This document shows positions 1 through 7,596 of a DNA stretch of 10,646 bases, piece after piece. Source of the DNA: Paracoccaceae bacterium (GTDB lineage: Bacteria > Pseudomonadota > Alphaproteobacteria > Rhodobacterales > Rhodobacteraceae); NCBI GenBank assembly GCA_011523445.1, contig WTGT01000067.1, positions 1 through 10,646 on the forward strand. The letters run 5' to 3'. The notes under the pieces were generated by a model. The model searched no databases and had not been told where the DNA came from. It worked only from the letters and a program-made list of their open reading frames with translations. Each line of letters begins with the position of its first letter. Positions within the stretch are counted from its first letter, which is position 1. The translations under genes were made by a program, and so were the position numbers.

Positions 1-410
1 ATTATGCCCAATAGTGAAGAACCTATGGCCACCAAGCTTGGCCATCTCCATTTTCTACCCAAAAATAGGCACTCGATTATGGTACTCCAAGCTGGGGAAA
101 GATAAAACAGCAGTACTGCATTTGCTACATCAGTGAAGGAAATTGCGATGAAAAAGGTTGCTGCACCAAACCCTACAATGAATGCCCCAGCAGAACTTTT
201 GATTGTCGTTTTTGTAAATCCGGTTATCAGGCCAACATACAGCAAAAGGAATATGGCAGCACCAACGTTGAGAGATGTTCCACCCCAAATCCCATCAAAA
301 CCAATCTGATTCAGATATCGAACCGGAATCCAGCCCAAACCCCAAATCAATGCTACGAATAAGGCACATAATTCAGGTATTCGCCGATTTGCTCTAATTT
401 CCATTCCCAT
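1..410 (-). CDS. DMT/EamA-family membrane transporter, N-terminal part (cut by window edge)
   Basis: This is a reading frame on the minus strand with no stop before the left edge. It starts at ATG 410 and gives 136 codons; a second in-frame ATG at 404 is an equally possible start, and neither has a convincing Shine-Dalgarno. The protein is strongly hydrophobic, with membrane-like stretches at about residues 16-33, 44-62, 75-92, 98-117 and 124-136. The opening ELCALFVALIWGLGWIPV and the later LLFYLSPAWSTIIECLFLG are typical of EamA domains of the drug/metabolite transporter superfamily, where a [FY]L.P.[WF] segment precedes a conserved [FL]LGE-type turn. Full-length members have about 300 residues and ten helices, so more than half is missing here. 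Such proteins are inner-membrane permeases or exporters for metabolites; the substrate cannot be read from sequence. It lies 220 bp downstream of aspS and is probably transcribed separately. Confidence 0.8.
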   Translation of the reverse strand, partial: MGMEIRANRRIPELCALFVALIWGLGWIPVRYLNQIGFDGIWGGTSLNVGAAIFLLLYVGLITGFTKTTIKSSAGAFIVGFGAATFFIAISFTDVANAVLLFYLSPAWSTIIECLFLGRKWRWPSLVAIGSSLLGI

Positions 411-458
411 TCTCAAGATGATTACAAGAATTCAAAGCCAGGCAGGCCTTGAGATCAA

Positions 459-486
459 TGATTAATAAGTCCATCAATTCTGTCAA
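459..486 (-). promoter_or_regulatory. Possible sigma-70 promoter for the EamA-family gene
   Basis: On the minus strand a perfect TTGACA (-35) lies at 486-481. An AT-rich TTATTAATCA stretch follows, from which a poor -10 (TAATCA at 464-459, 16-bp spacer) can be picked. It sits about 50 bp before the start codon at 410. The -35 is good but the -10 is weak, so this is only a candidate. The rest of the 411-630 spacer shows no gene and no convincing terminator for aspS. Confidence 0.22.
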
Positions 487-630
487 TAGGAATTTTCACA
501 AAATTGACCTGAACCAAGAGAATTTTATTTCCTCTCCATTGGTTGTTTACCAATACTTGCCCTCTTTTTCAGGTCTTGGACAAAAAGCAGATCCCAAATA
601 GTACCATAATTGTGATTGATAGGCGGGGTG

Positions 631-2406
631 CTACTTCTTGACAACCCTCAACCCAAGGTCTCTCAAAGCTTCGTTTGTTGGTGCTGAAGGAGCACCTAGC
701 ATCAGGTCTTCGGCTCTTTGGTTAAGGGGAAATAAAATGACTTCACGAATGTTCTCCTGATTGGTCAACAACATGATTATACGGTCAATCCCCGGAGCTA
801 TCCCCGCATGTGGAGGGGCACCGTATCGGAAGGCATTGACCATACCACTGAAATTTGTATCGACAAAATCCTTGTCGTAACCGACAATTTCGAAAACCTT
901 GTAAAGGATTTCCAGCTTATGGTTTCGAACCGCTCCAGAAGATAACTCAACGCCGTTGCAAACAATGTCATATTGATATCCCAGTATATCCAGTGGATCT
1001 TTGTTCTGCAATGCTTCCAATTCACCTTGTGGCATGGAAAATGGATTGTGCGAAAAGTCAAGTTCACCAGTCTCCTCATCTCTTTCAAAAAGGGGAAAGT
1101 CCTTTATCCAGCACAATTCAAACCGATCCCTGTCAATGAGGTTTAACTCATTCGCTATTTCATCCCGTGCCTTGGCCGCAACATTTACAAAGCTCGAAGG
1201 CTTGCCCCCGAGAAAAAAGGCCGAATCCCCGGCATCCAACCCAAGCTGTTGCCTGATTGCTTCGGTTCTTTCGGAGCCTATGTTATTCGCCAATGGCCCG
1301 GCACCAACGACCTTGCCGTCCTCAACCCGCCAAAAGATATAACCCATGCCGGGCAGCCCCTCACCTTGGGCAAAAGAATTCATCCTGTCGCAGAATCTTC
1401 GACTGCCGCCACCCGGAGCTGGAATGGCCCTGATTTCATTACCCTTGACCTTCAACAAATTGGCAAAAATCCGAAACCCTGATTCCTCGAAATGCTTACT
1501 GACGATCTGCATTTTTATCGGGTTTCTCAAATCGGGTTTGTCAGTCCCGTAGGTCAGCATTGCATCTCTGTAGGTAATCTGTGGAAACTCCTTGGTTACA
1601 GGTTTTCTTCCGCCAAATTCCTCGAAGACACCCCGCATGACAGGCTCGATTTCCTTAAACACATCTTCCTGTGTGGCAAAGCTCATTTCAACATCTAGTT
1701 GATAGAACTCTCCCGGGGACCGATCGGCCCTGGGGTCTTCATCACGAAAACATGGCGAGATTTGGAAATAGCGATCAAATCCGGCAATCATGATCAGCTG
1801 CTTGAACTGTTGGGGTGCTTGCGGGAGGGCATAGAAATTACCCGGATGAAGTCGGGATGGAACCAGAAAATCCCTGGCGCCTTCCGGGGAAGAAGCGGTG
1901 AGAATGGGTGTCTGAAAATCCATAAATCCTTGACTCTCCATCCTTTTGCGGATCCATGATATTACCTTGGAACGCAAAACAATCCGATCATGCAAGCTTT
2001 TGCGCCGCAAGTCGATAAAACGGTATTTCAGCCTTGTCTCCTCGGGATAATCAGGTTCTCCAAAGACTGGAAGGGGGAGGTCCTCGGCGGCACCAAGTAT
2101 TTCCAGTTTCCTGATAAATACCTCAATCTCGCCAGTTGTTATCTTACTGTTGACAAGTTCCGGATCCCTCAGCCTGACTTCACCTTCGATGCATATGACA
2201 TATTCTGCCTTGAGTTGCTCCACATCGGCAAAGACTTCACTGTCAGGGTCTGCCAATACTTGGGTTATGCCGTAATGATCACGCAGATCAATAAAGAGGA
2301 CCCCACCGTGATCCCTGATCCGGTGAACCCAACCTGAAAGACGAACGGTCTCTTCAGTATGGCTGCGATTTAATTCTGCGCAGGTATGCGTTCGATATTT
2401 ATGCAT
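631..2406 (-). CDS. aspS: Aspartyl-tRNA synthetase (bacterial class IIb, probably non-discriminating)
   Basis: This cytosolic enzyme charges tRNA-Asp with aspartate using ATP. From ATG 2406 it has 591 residues, like E. coli AspRS (590). A TTG one codon earlier is also possible, but ATG with GAGGA 4 bases upstream is the better start. The N-terminal OB-fold anticodon-binding domain is about residues 1-105. The class II core follows, with motif 1 around 159-171, motif 2 (FRDEDPRADRSPGEFYQLD) at 220-238 and motif 3 (GIAPGIDRIIMLL) at 535-547. The bacterial GAD insertion lies at about 285-415. His33, in the block RIRDHGG, matches P. aeruginosa His31, a residue linked to relaxed tRNA-Asp/tRNA-Asn specificity; such enzymes work with GatCAB to make Asn-tRNA. 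Sequence blocks resemble alphaproteobacterial AspRS. The gene seems to stand alone after the acx terminator. Family assignment is very secure. Confidence 0.98.
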   Translation of the reverse strand: MHKYRTHTCAELNRSHTEETVRLSGWVHRIRDHGGVLFIDLRDHYGITQVLADPDSEVFADVEQLKAEYVICIEGEVRLRDPELVNSKITTGEIEVFIRKLEILGAAEDLPLPVFGEPDYPEETRLKYRFIDLRRKSLHDRIVLRSKVISWIRKRMESQGFMDFQTPILTASSPEGARDFLVPSRLHPGNFYALPQAPQQFKQLIMIAGFDRYFQISPCFRDEDPRADRSPGEFYQLDVEMSFATQEDVFKEIEPVMRGVFEEFGGRKPVTKEFPQITYRDAMLTYGTDKPDLRNPIKMQIVSKHFEESGFRIFANLLKVKGNEIRAIPAPGGGSRRFCDRMNSFAQGEGLPGMGYIFWRVEDGKVVGAGPLANNIGSERTEAIRQQLGLDAGDSAFFLGGKPSSFVNVAAKARDEIANELNLIDRDRFELCWIKDFPLFERDEETGELDFSHNPFSMPQGELEALQNKDPLDILGYQYDIVCNGVELSSGAVRNHKLEILYKVFEIVGYDKDFVDTNFSGMVNAFRYGAPPHAGIAPGIDRIIMLLTNQENIREVILFPLNQRAEDLMLGAPSAPTNEALRDLGLRVVKK

Positions 2407-2430
2407 CAAATCCTCGTGAAAACATCAATT

Positions 2431-2458
2431 TGCATAATCAAGACAAGTTCTCGATCAA
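2431..2458 (-). promoter_or_regulatory. Possible sigma-70 promoter for aspS
   Basis: On the minus strand, TTGATC (2458-2453) and TATGCA (2436-2431) are separated by 16 bp, ending 24 bp before the aspS ATG. Both hexamers match the consensus only partly. Position between the upstream terminator and aspS is the main support. The rest of the 2407-2640 spacer holds the terminator and no credible gene. Confidence 0.2.
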
Positions 2459-2519
2459 GTACCCGTTCACTTGTTTAATGGAAGTTCTTTAATCGAAAAA
2501 GGAGAAAAACCGTAATACC

Positions 2520-2555
2520 AAAAGGGTAACTAAGGTTTATCGTCCTGAGTTACCC
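2520..2555 (-). terminator. Intrinsic terminator-like hairpin after acxC
   Basis: Reading the minus strand, GGGTAACT (2555-2548) pairs perfectly with AGTTACCC (2531-2524). After one mismatch there are three further inner pairs (AGG/CCT) around an 8-base loop. Four U residues follow (2523-2520) before GG. The U-run is short, but stem, orientation and position (about 85 bp after the acxC stop, 115 bp before aspS) fit the end of the acx transcript. It has no U-run in the other direction. Confidence 0.5.
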
Positions 2556-2640
2556 AGTTCCAATTTTGAAATTAGTCAATTAATCCCAAATTGTCGGCTT
2601 TCAATAACTGGCATTGATTTTTCCCATCAGGTAATCCGTT

Positions 2641-3126
2641 TTACAATGGATGATTCAGCCATTCACTGTAAAATCCTTCCAGGTCGGGGCAAAAATCAAA
2701 GGTAATGGGATAACCGGGTGAACAGGCCTCAATTTCCAGCAGGGTCCCGCAACCCGGGCAGATGAATTCCCGGATTTCCATCCAGGAAGGATCACAAACA
2801 TCGGAATGGGGATAAATGCTCTCAAGGTCTTCCACCTTGTCCCTGACCAGTAGAGCAGACTGAAACTTCCAGTTTTTCCTGTAATCGCCAAATTCATGAC
2901 CACAGGTACATTTTACAATGCGTTGATTTCCTTTTTGGACAATGAACAGATGTTCTCCAATCGGCAGCAGAATTTTTTCATCCCATTCCACCTTGTCCTG
3001 ATAGATTTCCAGAATCTTGAAAAACCTGTCCCTGTCCTTGTAGGAACTCATCAGATTTTTTGTCTGTGACCAAGGCAATTGCCCCTCGACAAGAAGCTTG
3101 TATTCTTCCCTTAGCTGGTTATTCAT
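2641..3126 (-). CDS. acxC: Acetone carboxylase gamma subunit-like protein
   Basis: This is the small subunit of the acetone-carboxylase heterohexamer (alpha2 beta2 gamma2), a metal-binding protein needed for the complex; no separate catalytic role is clear. The 161-residue product compares with about 168 in Xanthobacter AcxC and matches it along its length as recalled: WDEKILLPIGEHLFIVQ (48-64), KCTCGHEFGDYRKNWK (72-87), FICPGCGTLLEIEA (121-134) and DLEGFYSEWLNHP near the end. Cys73, Cys75, Cys123 and Cys126 form the CxC...CxxC zinc-site pattern. The reading frame stays open further upstream, but the start at ATG 3126 is favoured: it aligns with the family N-terminus, has AGAGGA 8 bases upstream, and overlaps the acxB stop in the 8-bp ATGAATAA, suggesting translational coupling. 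This subunit is what separates the cluster from ordinary two-subunit hydantoinase/oxoprolinase systems. Confidence 0.9.
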   Translation of the reverse strand: MNNQLREEYKLLVEGQLPWSQTKNLMSSYKDRDRFFKILEIYQDKVEWDEKILLPIGEHLFIVQKGNQRIVKCTCGHEFGDYRKNWKFQSALLVRDKVEDLESIYPHSDVCDPSWMEIREFICPGCGTLLEIEACSPGYPITFDFCPDLEGFYSEWLNHPL

Positions 3127-5335
3127 TGCTAATGTCCTCTTGTTCCTTCTCAGGATAGGTAAAACCATTTTCAAGCTGCCAGAATGCTCTGAATTCCTGG
3201 GCAAATTCCTCCGAAAGATCCATCGCCGCACGATACATTTTCAGAACCTCTGGTACAAAATCACCCTGTTTCACCTTGTTTTTTTCAGACTCAAACCATT
3301 CCATCACAGGTACGGCTTCCTGAAGTCTTTCCAATCTTAATCCCTTTCTTGTCTTTTGTGTTTGAGGAAAATCGATCTCCAGTGTTTCATCATCCATGGA
3401 TCCCTTGAACCTTACACCATGAACCCTTTCGCCATGAATTTGTGAAGAGTGACCTTGAATTATGTCATCCAGAACAAGCACAGGATCCCTTTCAAGAGGG
3501 TCACCATAACCTCCTCCTCCATTATAGGAATGGGTGAAAATATCCCCTTCCTTCATCGGGGCAGTAATGTGTGGTCCTTCAATGATTTGCTGATTACCCT
3601 GATAAAATTGTTCCAAATCATTCTGATCCAATCCAGTGGAATGGGCCAGAGGTTCGCGCTGTTCAGCTCGTTGATAGATATTGGAATTCCGAACGACCCT
3701 GTGCTTCTGGCATGTTGGTGCCGGATATCCTCCGCACATACCCGCGTTGTCAAAGACCCTGGAGGAATGTTCTGACGTGACAATCCTGACTTCCGGTGAT
3801 TTGTTGATGACCCAGGTCGACATGAAAGCATTGCCCCCTCGGTATTTTCCAGCACCTCCGGAATTGGGAAGAATGGATCGTCCCAAATAAACCATGGGCA
3901 TGTCCAATTCCCAGATTTCAATATTACCCATGTCCGACTCTGGATTCCAACCCACATAGGCAGTATCCAGGCCATCCTTGATGGCCAATGCCCCCGAACC
4001 GGCTGCAGCACATTCAAAGTGAGCTATGCCAAATGGTTTGCCGTACTGGCTAATGCCTCCCATTTCTATCATGGGACTGTTGACTTGGCCGACAAAAACT
4101 TCTTCTAGGAACCCACGTGCCAGAAATCCTCGTGAGAGCATTCTTTGAAAAGCCCCATAGGCAGGCAGCAAAAGTGCCCAGGACGTTGCAGTTGCACAGA
4201 ATTCGCTGTCGGGATTGGTCCAGGTGCCCTTGGGTAATTTCAATTGCGTTGCCAGCCAAGCACCATCATTGACCAGACCTTCGAAATTCATATGCTGGGT
4301 AAGGGTAACAAACATGCCACCATCCATACCGGCCGGGGTGCAGTTCATGGAGTGGTACCCCCAAGGTTGTGCCCCCTCAAAATCCACTACTATCTTGCCA
4401 TCCAGAGTGATGTCCATCTTCAACGGGATCGAATAGAGCCAATCAGGGTCCCCGAGTGGTTGAAAACCTGGTTTGCCCTTGGTGACATGGCCATAAAAGG
4501 TGTTGGATCGGTAGGTACCCGGCACGGTAAGTTGCCTTACCCTAGCCAGTTGGGTACGTCTACCTTCCTCGATAAACTCCTTGGAAATCTTCTTGTAGAA
4601 ATCCACACCTACCTCTTCGATCAATTCCAATACCCTGTCCCGCATCGAGAAACAGGCTGCAACCTTGGCCTGCTCATCCAGAATCCAATAAATGGGCATT
4701 CTGAGATTGCGTTCGCATCGAATGACATAATCCCGCCGAATCTTGTCATTGAGGCCAATCTTTTCAGCACAGATGAACAACCCTTCGCCAAATCGCTCCT
4801 GAGCCAGAGCTACATCGCCACCTGGCGTTATACCCCCTGCTTCGAGCTCATGGCAAACTGCTCCCGCCCATCCGACTAACTCATCCTCATGGAAAATAGG
4901 TACAACATCCATGACATCCGGAACCTGGACGGTTCCAATGAAAGCGTCATTATTGGCGAAAATATCACCCGGATTTATTCCAGGATCATGCTCGTAGTCA
5001 TTTTTGATCATCCACTTAATGAACCTGCTCATCGTATGGACATGAACCATTATCCCATTGGAGATGGCGACTGCATCTCCTTCCGGGGTGTAAATGGCGG
5101 CAACCATTTCACCAACCTCCCGTACTCCGGGAGACGCTGAAATACGACGGGCTATTTCCCTTGCCGAAACACAACCAGCCCGCAATTTCATGTGGATTGT
5201 TTCAAATTTCAGGGGATCCATATCCCTGCATTCCAAGGTTGCTATACCATCATAACATCCGGTCTCGGCCAACAGTGCCTCACTTTCCTCCAGACGTTTT
5301 CGCAAGCCGGCAGTCATGGAATTGATCTCAGTCAT
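3119..5335 (-). CDS. acxB: Acetone carboxylase alpha subunit-like protein (hydantoinase B family)
   Basis: This is the catalytic metal-bearing subunit of an acetone-carboxylase-type enzyme, where activated ketone and bicarbonate are joined. It has 738 residues against about 776 in Xanthobacter AcxB. Similarity to that protein, as recalled, runs the full length: LRAGCVSARE (51-60), GDIFANNDAFIGTV (123-136), DEDELVGW-like DELVGWAGAV (151-160), LPKGTWTNPD (367-376), NPESDMGNIEIWEL (464-477), GGAGKYRGG (493-501) and the glycine-rich NGGGGYGDPLERDP (605-618). Of the three Xanthobacter Mn ligands, Glu89 and Asp153 correspond to Glu76 and Asp140. His150 is replaced by Gln137 (codon CAG at 4927-4925). 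ATG 5335 starts 10 bp after the acxA stop with AAGG 7 bases upstream; the 3' end overlaps acxC. Membership in the family is secure; acetone as the substrate is not. Confidence 0.9.
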   Translation of the reverse strand: MTEINSMTAGLRKRLEESEALLAETGCYDGIATLECRDMDPLKFETIHMKLRAGCVSAREIARRISASPGVREVGEMVAAIYTPEGDAVAISNGIMVHVHTMSRFIKWMIKNDYEHDPGINPGDIFANNDAFIGTVQVPDVMDVVPIFHEDELVGWAGAVCHELEAGGITPGGDVALAQERFGEGLFICAEKIGLNDKIRRDYVIRCERNLRMPIYWILDEQAKVAACFSMRDRVLELIEEVGVDFYKKISKEFIEEGRRTQLARVRQLTVPGTYRSNTFYGHVTKGKPGFQPLGDPDWLYSIPLKMDITLDGKIVVDFEGAQPWGYHSMNCTPAGMDGGMFVTLTQHMNFEGLVNDGAWLATQLKLPKGTWTNPDSEFCATATSWALLLPAYGAFQRMLSRGFLARGFLEEVFVGQVNSPMIEMGGISQYGKPFGIAHFECAAAGSGALAIKDGLDTAYVGWNPESDMGNIEIWELDMPMVYLGRSILPNSGGAGKYRGGNAFMSTWVINKSPEVRIVTSEHSSRVFDNAGMCGGYPAPTCQKHRVVRNSNIYQRAEQREPLAHSTGLDQNDLEQFYQGNQQIIEGPHITAPMKEGDIFTHSYNGGGGYGDPLERDPVLVLDDIIQGHSSQIHGERVHGVRFKGSMDDETLEIDFPQTQKTRKGLRLERLQEAVPVMEWFESEKNKVKQGDFVPEVLKMYRAAMDLSEEFAQEFRAFWQLENGFTYPEKEQEDISNE

Positions 5336-5345
5336 AAATCAACCT

Positions 5346-7490
5346 TCATTCTTGATGCCGATAATGGAGCATGGACCATTCATCCATGAATACTTCATCA
5401 CCAGGATGAATGACAAGTGTCGTTGCTGGATGCTCGATAATTGCTGGCCCCCTGATTTCATTCCCGGGTAGAATTTCATCCATTTCCCAAAGCTGGGTCT
5501 TTTCCCACTTGCTATTGAAGTAAACTTCTCGATGCCCCTTGTAAGCACGTTTTTCGGGTTTGGATTTACCCAATTTTGATTTCTTGAGGCGAGGCTTGAT
5601 TTTTTCTACCGAAGCAATCATCCCCATTTCCATCACCGAAACACTGGTTTGTCCATAATCGGATACACTACGATTGATGTTCTTGTAGATATTTCTGAAG
5701 GTCGCAATAACACGATTGAGTTCGTTCGCACTATTGATTGTATCAATCGGGGAATAAACTTCCACATCTTCTAGTTGACCAGTATAGCGCATGAGCAGAA
5801 AGGGTTGAAAACCAATCTGGTCGGCTGTATGACCCTCGGATACCATTTGTTCCAGCGCTTTGTTTTTCAAATCGCCCCATATATTGTTGATGGTCAGAAC
5901 CGTTTCCTGTAGGTCCATGAATGAAGCATCCAGGGGAATATCCAAATGGACGGATCGACTGAAGCGTTTTTGAAAATCAGCGGTTGTACATCCGAAGGCC
6001 GAAAACGCCGCAGCAAATTGAAATGTGATAATATCCTTGAAACCAATTCCCCGGCTGTAACCACCCAGATGAAGTGGTCCTGAACCACCGTATGACAGTA
6101 GGGTGTATTCCGATGGATGTATACCCTGTGCCGAAAGCATTCTTCGAAGGGCCACCCCTGCTTCCGAATCCAACATGTTTATCATGCCCTCGGCTACATC
6201 GTAAACATTATCCACACCGAGAATATCCGCACAGGTTTCCCTGAACTTTTCATAGGCTAGATCAACATTCAATTTAACTTTTCCACCCAGAAAATAATCC
6301 GGATTCAACCTTCCCAGAATGGCATTGCAATCGCAAATGGTCGGAACAAGATTCCCCTTGTCAAAACAGATTGGTCCAGGTTCGGAACCTGCACTTTCTG
6401 GACCCAAACTCACCTTTTTGGTCAGGGGATCGACCTTAACATGCATCCCGGCACCAGCCCCAATGGTATCCATGGCTATCAGGGGCAGGTTTAGTTTGAA
6501 TCTGCCGATCAGAGGTTCCTGATCAATCCTGATTTGTCCCTTTGAAATTATTCCCATATCAAAACTGGTTCCGCCCAAATCCGAAACCACAAGGGAATCA
6601 TTTTCGATTATCTGGCTTATGTACCTGGCACCAAGAACGCCACCAATGGGACCTGATACCATTGTTTCATGGAGATTCGGATGATTTATTGAAGTCAATC
6701 CTCCAAAGGATTGAAGTGTTTGCACACCATACCTATAGCCATTTTCCCTGGCTACCTTCTCAATACTCTTCAGTTGTTTTCTTCCCCCGCCCGTTGCATA
6801 GGCCTCAATCAAAAGTGAATTCAACCTCGATTGCTCCCTTATTACCGGTCTGACCTGATGGCTGCACAACAATTCTGTTTTGGCCTTACGCCGTGTAAGA
6901 ATGGTTCTGGCTATCCCTTCTGCCAGAATTTCATGCGAGGGATTGACCTGGGAAAAAAGGAAGCAGATACAGATGACATCCACTTCCTTGTCTAGCAATG
7001 TATTGACTGCCTGCTCAACCTCGTGTTCATACAAGGGAATGATCTCATCTCCCATATGATCCATTCGTCCCGTGACACCATGGGTATTTCGGCGGGTAAC
7101 CAAAGGGGGAGGATGGTGATGGGTAACAGCATGCAGCCGGTCTGCATAAGAATAATCTCCCCATGATTGAAGACCTCGTCCCATGAGGACCATATCCTCG
7201 ATACCCTTATTGGTGATAAGGCCAATGTTTCGTCCTGTCCGCGAAAGGAGTACATTCAACATCCCGGTACCGGTGTAAAGCACCACCTCTACACTGGCAA
7301 ACATGTCCTCGATTGCTATTCCCCGGTAGTCAGAAGCTTCAATTGCCGATTCAAGAAACCCTATGGATTCGAGTTGTGGGGTTGTTGCTGCCTTACCTAT
7401 GGTGAAAGTTCCGAATTCATCCACCAAAATGGTATCTGTCATTGTACCGCCGGCATCAATGCCTGCCACAACTGGTCTAGCCGTCTTCAT
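5346..7490 (-). CDS. acxA: Acetone carboxylase beta subunit-like protein (hydantoinase A family ATPase)
   Basis: This is the nucleotide-binding subunit, which phosphorylates the ketone and bicarbonate for carboxylation. Its 714 residues compare with 717 in Xanthobacter AcxA. The hydantoinase/oxoprolinase ASKHA-type fold shows in GIDAGGTMTDT (10-20, first phosphate loop), VSGPIGGVLGARY (278-290), SDLGGTSFDMG (303-313), AMDTIGAGAG (339-348), LNPDYFLGG (395-403), SYGGSGPLH (466-474) and the C-terminal GPAIIEHPATT (681-691). Several of these match AcxA closely. In contrast, the stretch 363-380 (GPESAGSEPGPICFDKGN) looks more like HyuA. ATG 7490 is preceded in frame by a stop (TAA, 6 bases upstream), which fixes the earliest start; the Shine-Dalgarno is weak. 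It is the first gene of the three-gene acx block, 106 bp after the permease gene, with acxB following after 10 bp. Confidence 0.9.
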   Translation of the reverse strand: MKTARPVVAGIDAGGTMTDTILVDEFGTFTIGKAATTPQLESIGFLESAIEASDYRGIAIEDMFASVEVVLYTGTGMLNVLLSRTGRNIGLITNKGIEDMVLMGRGLQSWGDYSYADRLHAVTHHHPPPLVTRRNTHGVTGRMDHMGDEIIPLYEHEVEQAVNTLLDKEVDVICICFLFSQVNPSHEILAEGIARTILTRRKAKTELLCSHQVRPVIREQSRLNSLLIEAYATGGGRKQLKSIEKVARENGYRYGVQTLQSFGGLTSINHPNLHETMVSGPIGGVLGARYISQIIENDSLVVSDLGGTSFDMGIISKGQIRIDQEPLIGRFKLNLPLIAMDTIGAGAGMHVKVDPLTKKVSLGPESAGSEPGPICFDKGNLVPTICDCNAILGRLNPDYFLGGKVKLNVDLAYEKFRETCADILGVDNVYDVAEGMINMLDSEAGVALRRMLSAQGIHPSEYTLLSYGGSGPLHLGGYSRGIGFKDIITFQFAAAFSAFGCTTADFQKRFSRSVHLDIPLDASFMDLQETVLTINNIWGDLKNKALEQMVSEGHTADQIGFQPFLLMRYTGQLEDVEVYSPIDTINSANELNRVIATFRNIYKNINRSVSDYGQTSVSVMEMGMIASVEKIKPRLKKSKLGKSKPEKRAYKGHREVYFNSKWEKTQLWEMDEILPGNEIRGPAIIEHPATTLVIHPGDEVFMDEWSMLHYRHQE

Positions 7491-7508
7491 TTCACGTTAC
7501 AATAATCT

Positions 7509-7532
7509 AAAATTGGGTTTGTACAAAATTGG
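7509..7532. promoter_or_regulatory. Direct repeat and palindrome upstream of acxA (possible operator)
   Basis: The 8-bp word AAAATTGG occurs at 7509-7516 and again at 7525-7532, a 16-bp period. A perfect 10-bp palindrome TTTGTACAAA (7518-7527) lies between and overlaps the second copy. The element ends 18 bp before the acxA ATG. On the minus strand, TTGTAC (7524-7519) and TATTGT are spaced 16 bp apart, so a weak promoter could overlap it. The arrangement is operator-like, but AT-rich DNA makes chance matches easy. Confidence 0.3.
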
Positions 7533-7564
7533 ATTCCATTTTTTGTTTGGCGGAGGGATTAATT

Positions 7565-7589
7565 AACTTTTTCAATTTTTGAAAGAGTT
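7565..7589 (-). repeat. Imperfect AT-rich inverted repeat after the permease gene
   Basis: AACTTTTTCA (7565-7574) and TGAAAGAGTT (7580-7589) form a 10-bp inverted repeat with one non-Watson-Crick position and a 5-base loop, 7 bp past the permease stop. As minus-strand RNA the odd position is a C-A mismatch, only two pairs are G-C, and no U-run follows. It is therefore a poor terminator; at most it could slow RNA polymerase or protect the mRNA end between the transporter and acx genes. Confidence 0.3.
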
Positions 7590-7596
7590 TTCTTAA

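Noticed and set aside
538..554. Hairpin ATTGGT/ACCAAT as an aspS terminator
   Set aside because: The stem has only 6 bp with two G-C pairs, and the minus-strand sequence after it (GGAGAGG) has no U-run.
2410..2640. Small gene or RNA in the acxC-aspS spacer
   Set aside because: Apart from the terminator-like hairpin and a weak promoter candidate, no start with a ribosome site and no conserved RNA fold could be recognised.
4244..4879. 211-codon open frame on the plus strand
   Set aside because: It lies wholly antisense to the well-supported alpha-subunit gene, has no family-like motifs, and follows from the codon pattern of the gene opposite.
3119..7490. Interpretation as N-methylhydantoinase or 5-oxoprolinase (HyuA/HyuB)
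   Set aside because: The two large subunits belong to that superfamily and one beta-subunit block is HyuA-like. However, the third gene encodes a clear AcxC-type CxC/CxxC gamma subunit, and alpha and beta match AcxB/AcxA along their lengths. Acetone-carboxylase-like is the better name.
7491..7596. Sigma-54 (-24/-12) promoter before acxA
   Set aside because: Acetone carboxylase operons often have one, so it was looked for. The nearest GG (in ATGGAATCC) is not followed by GC at the required 10-base spacing.
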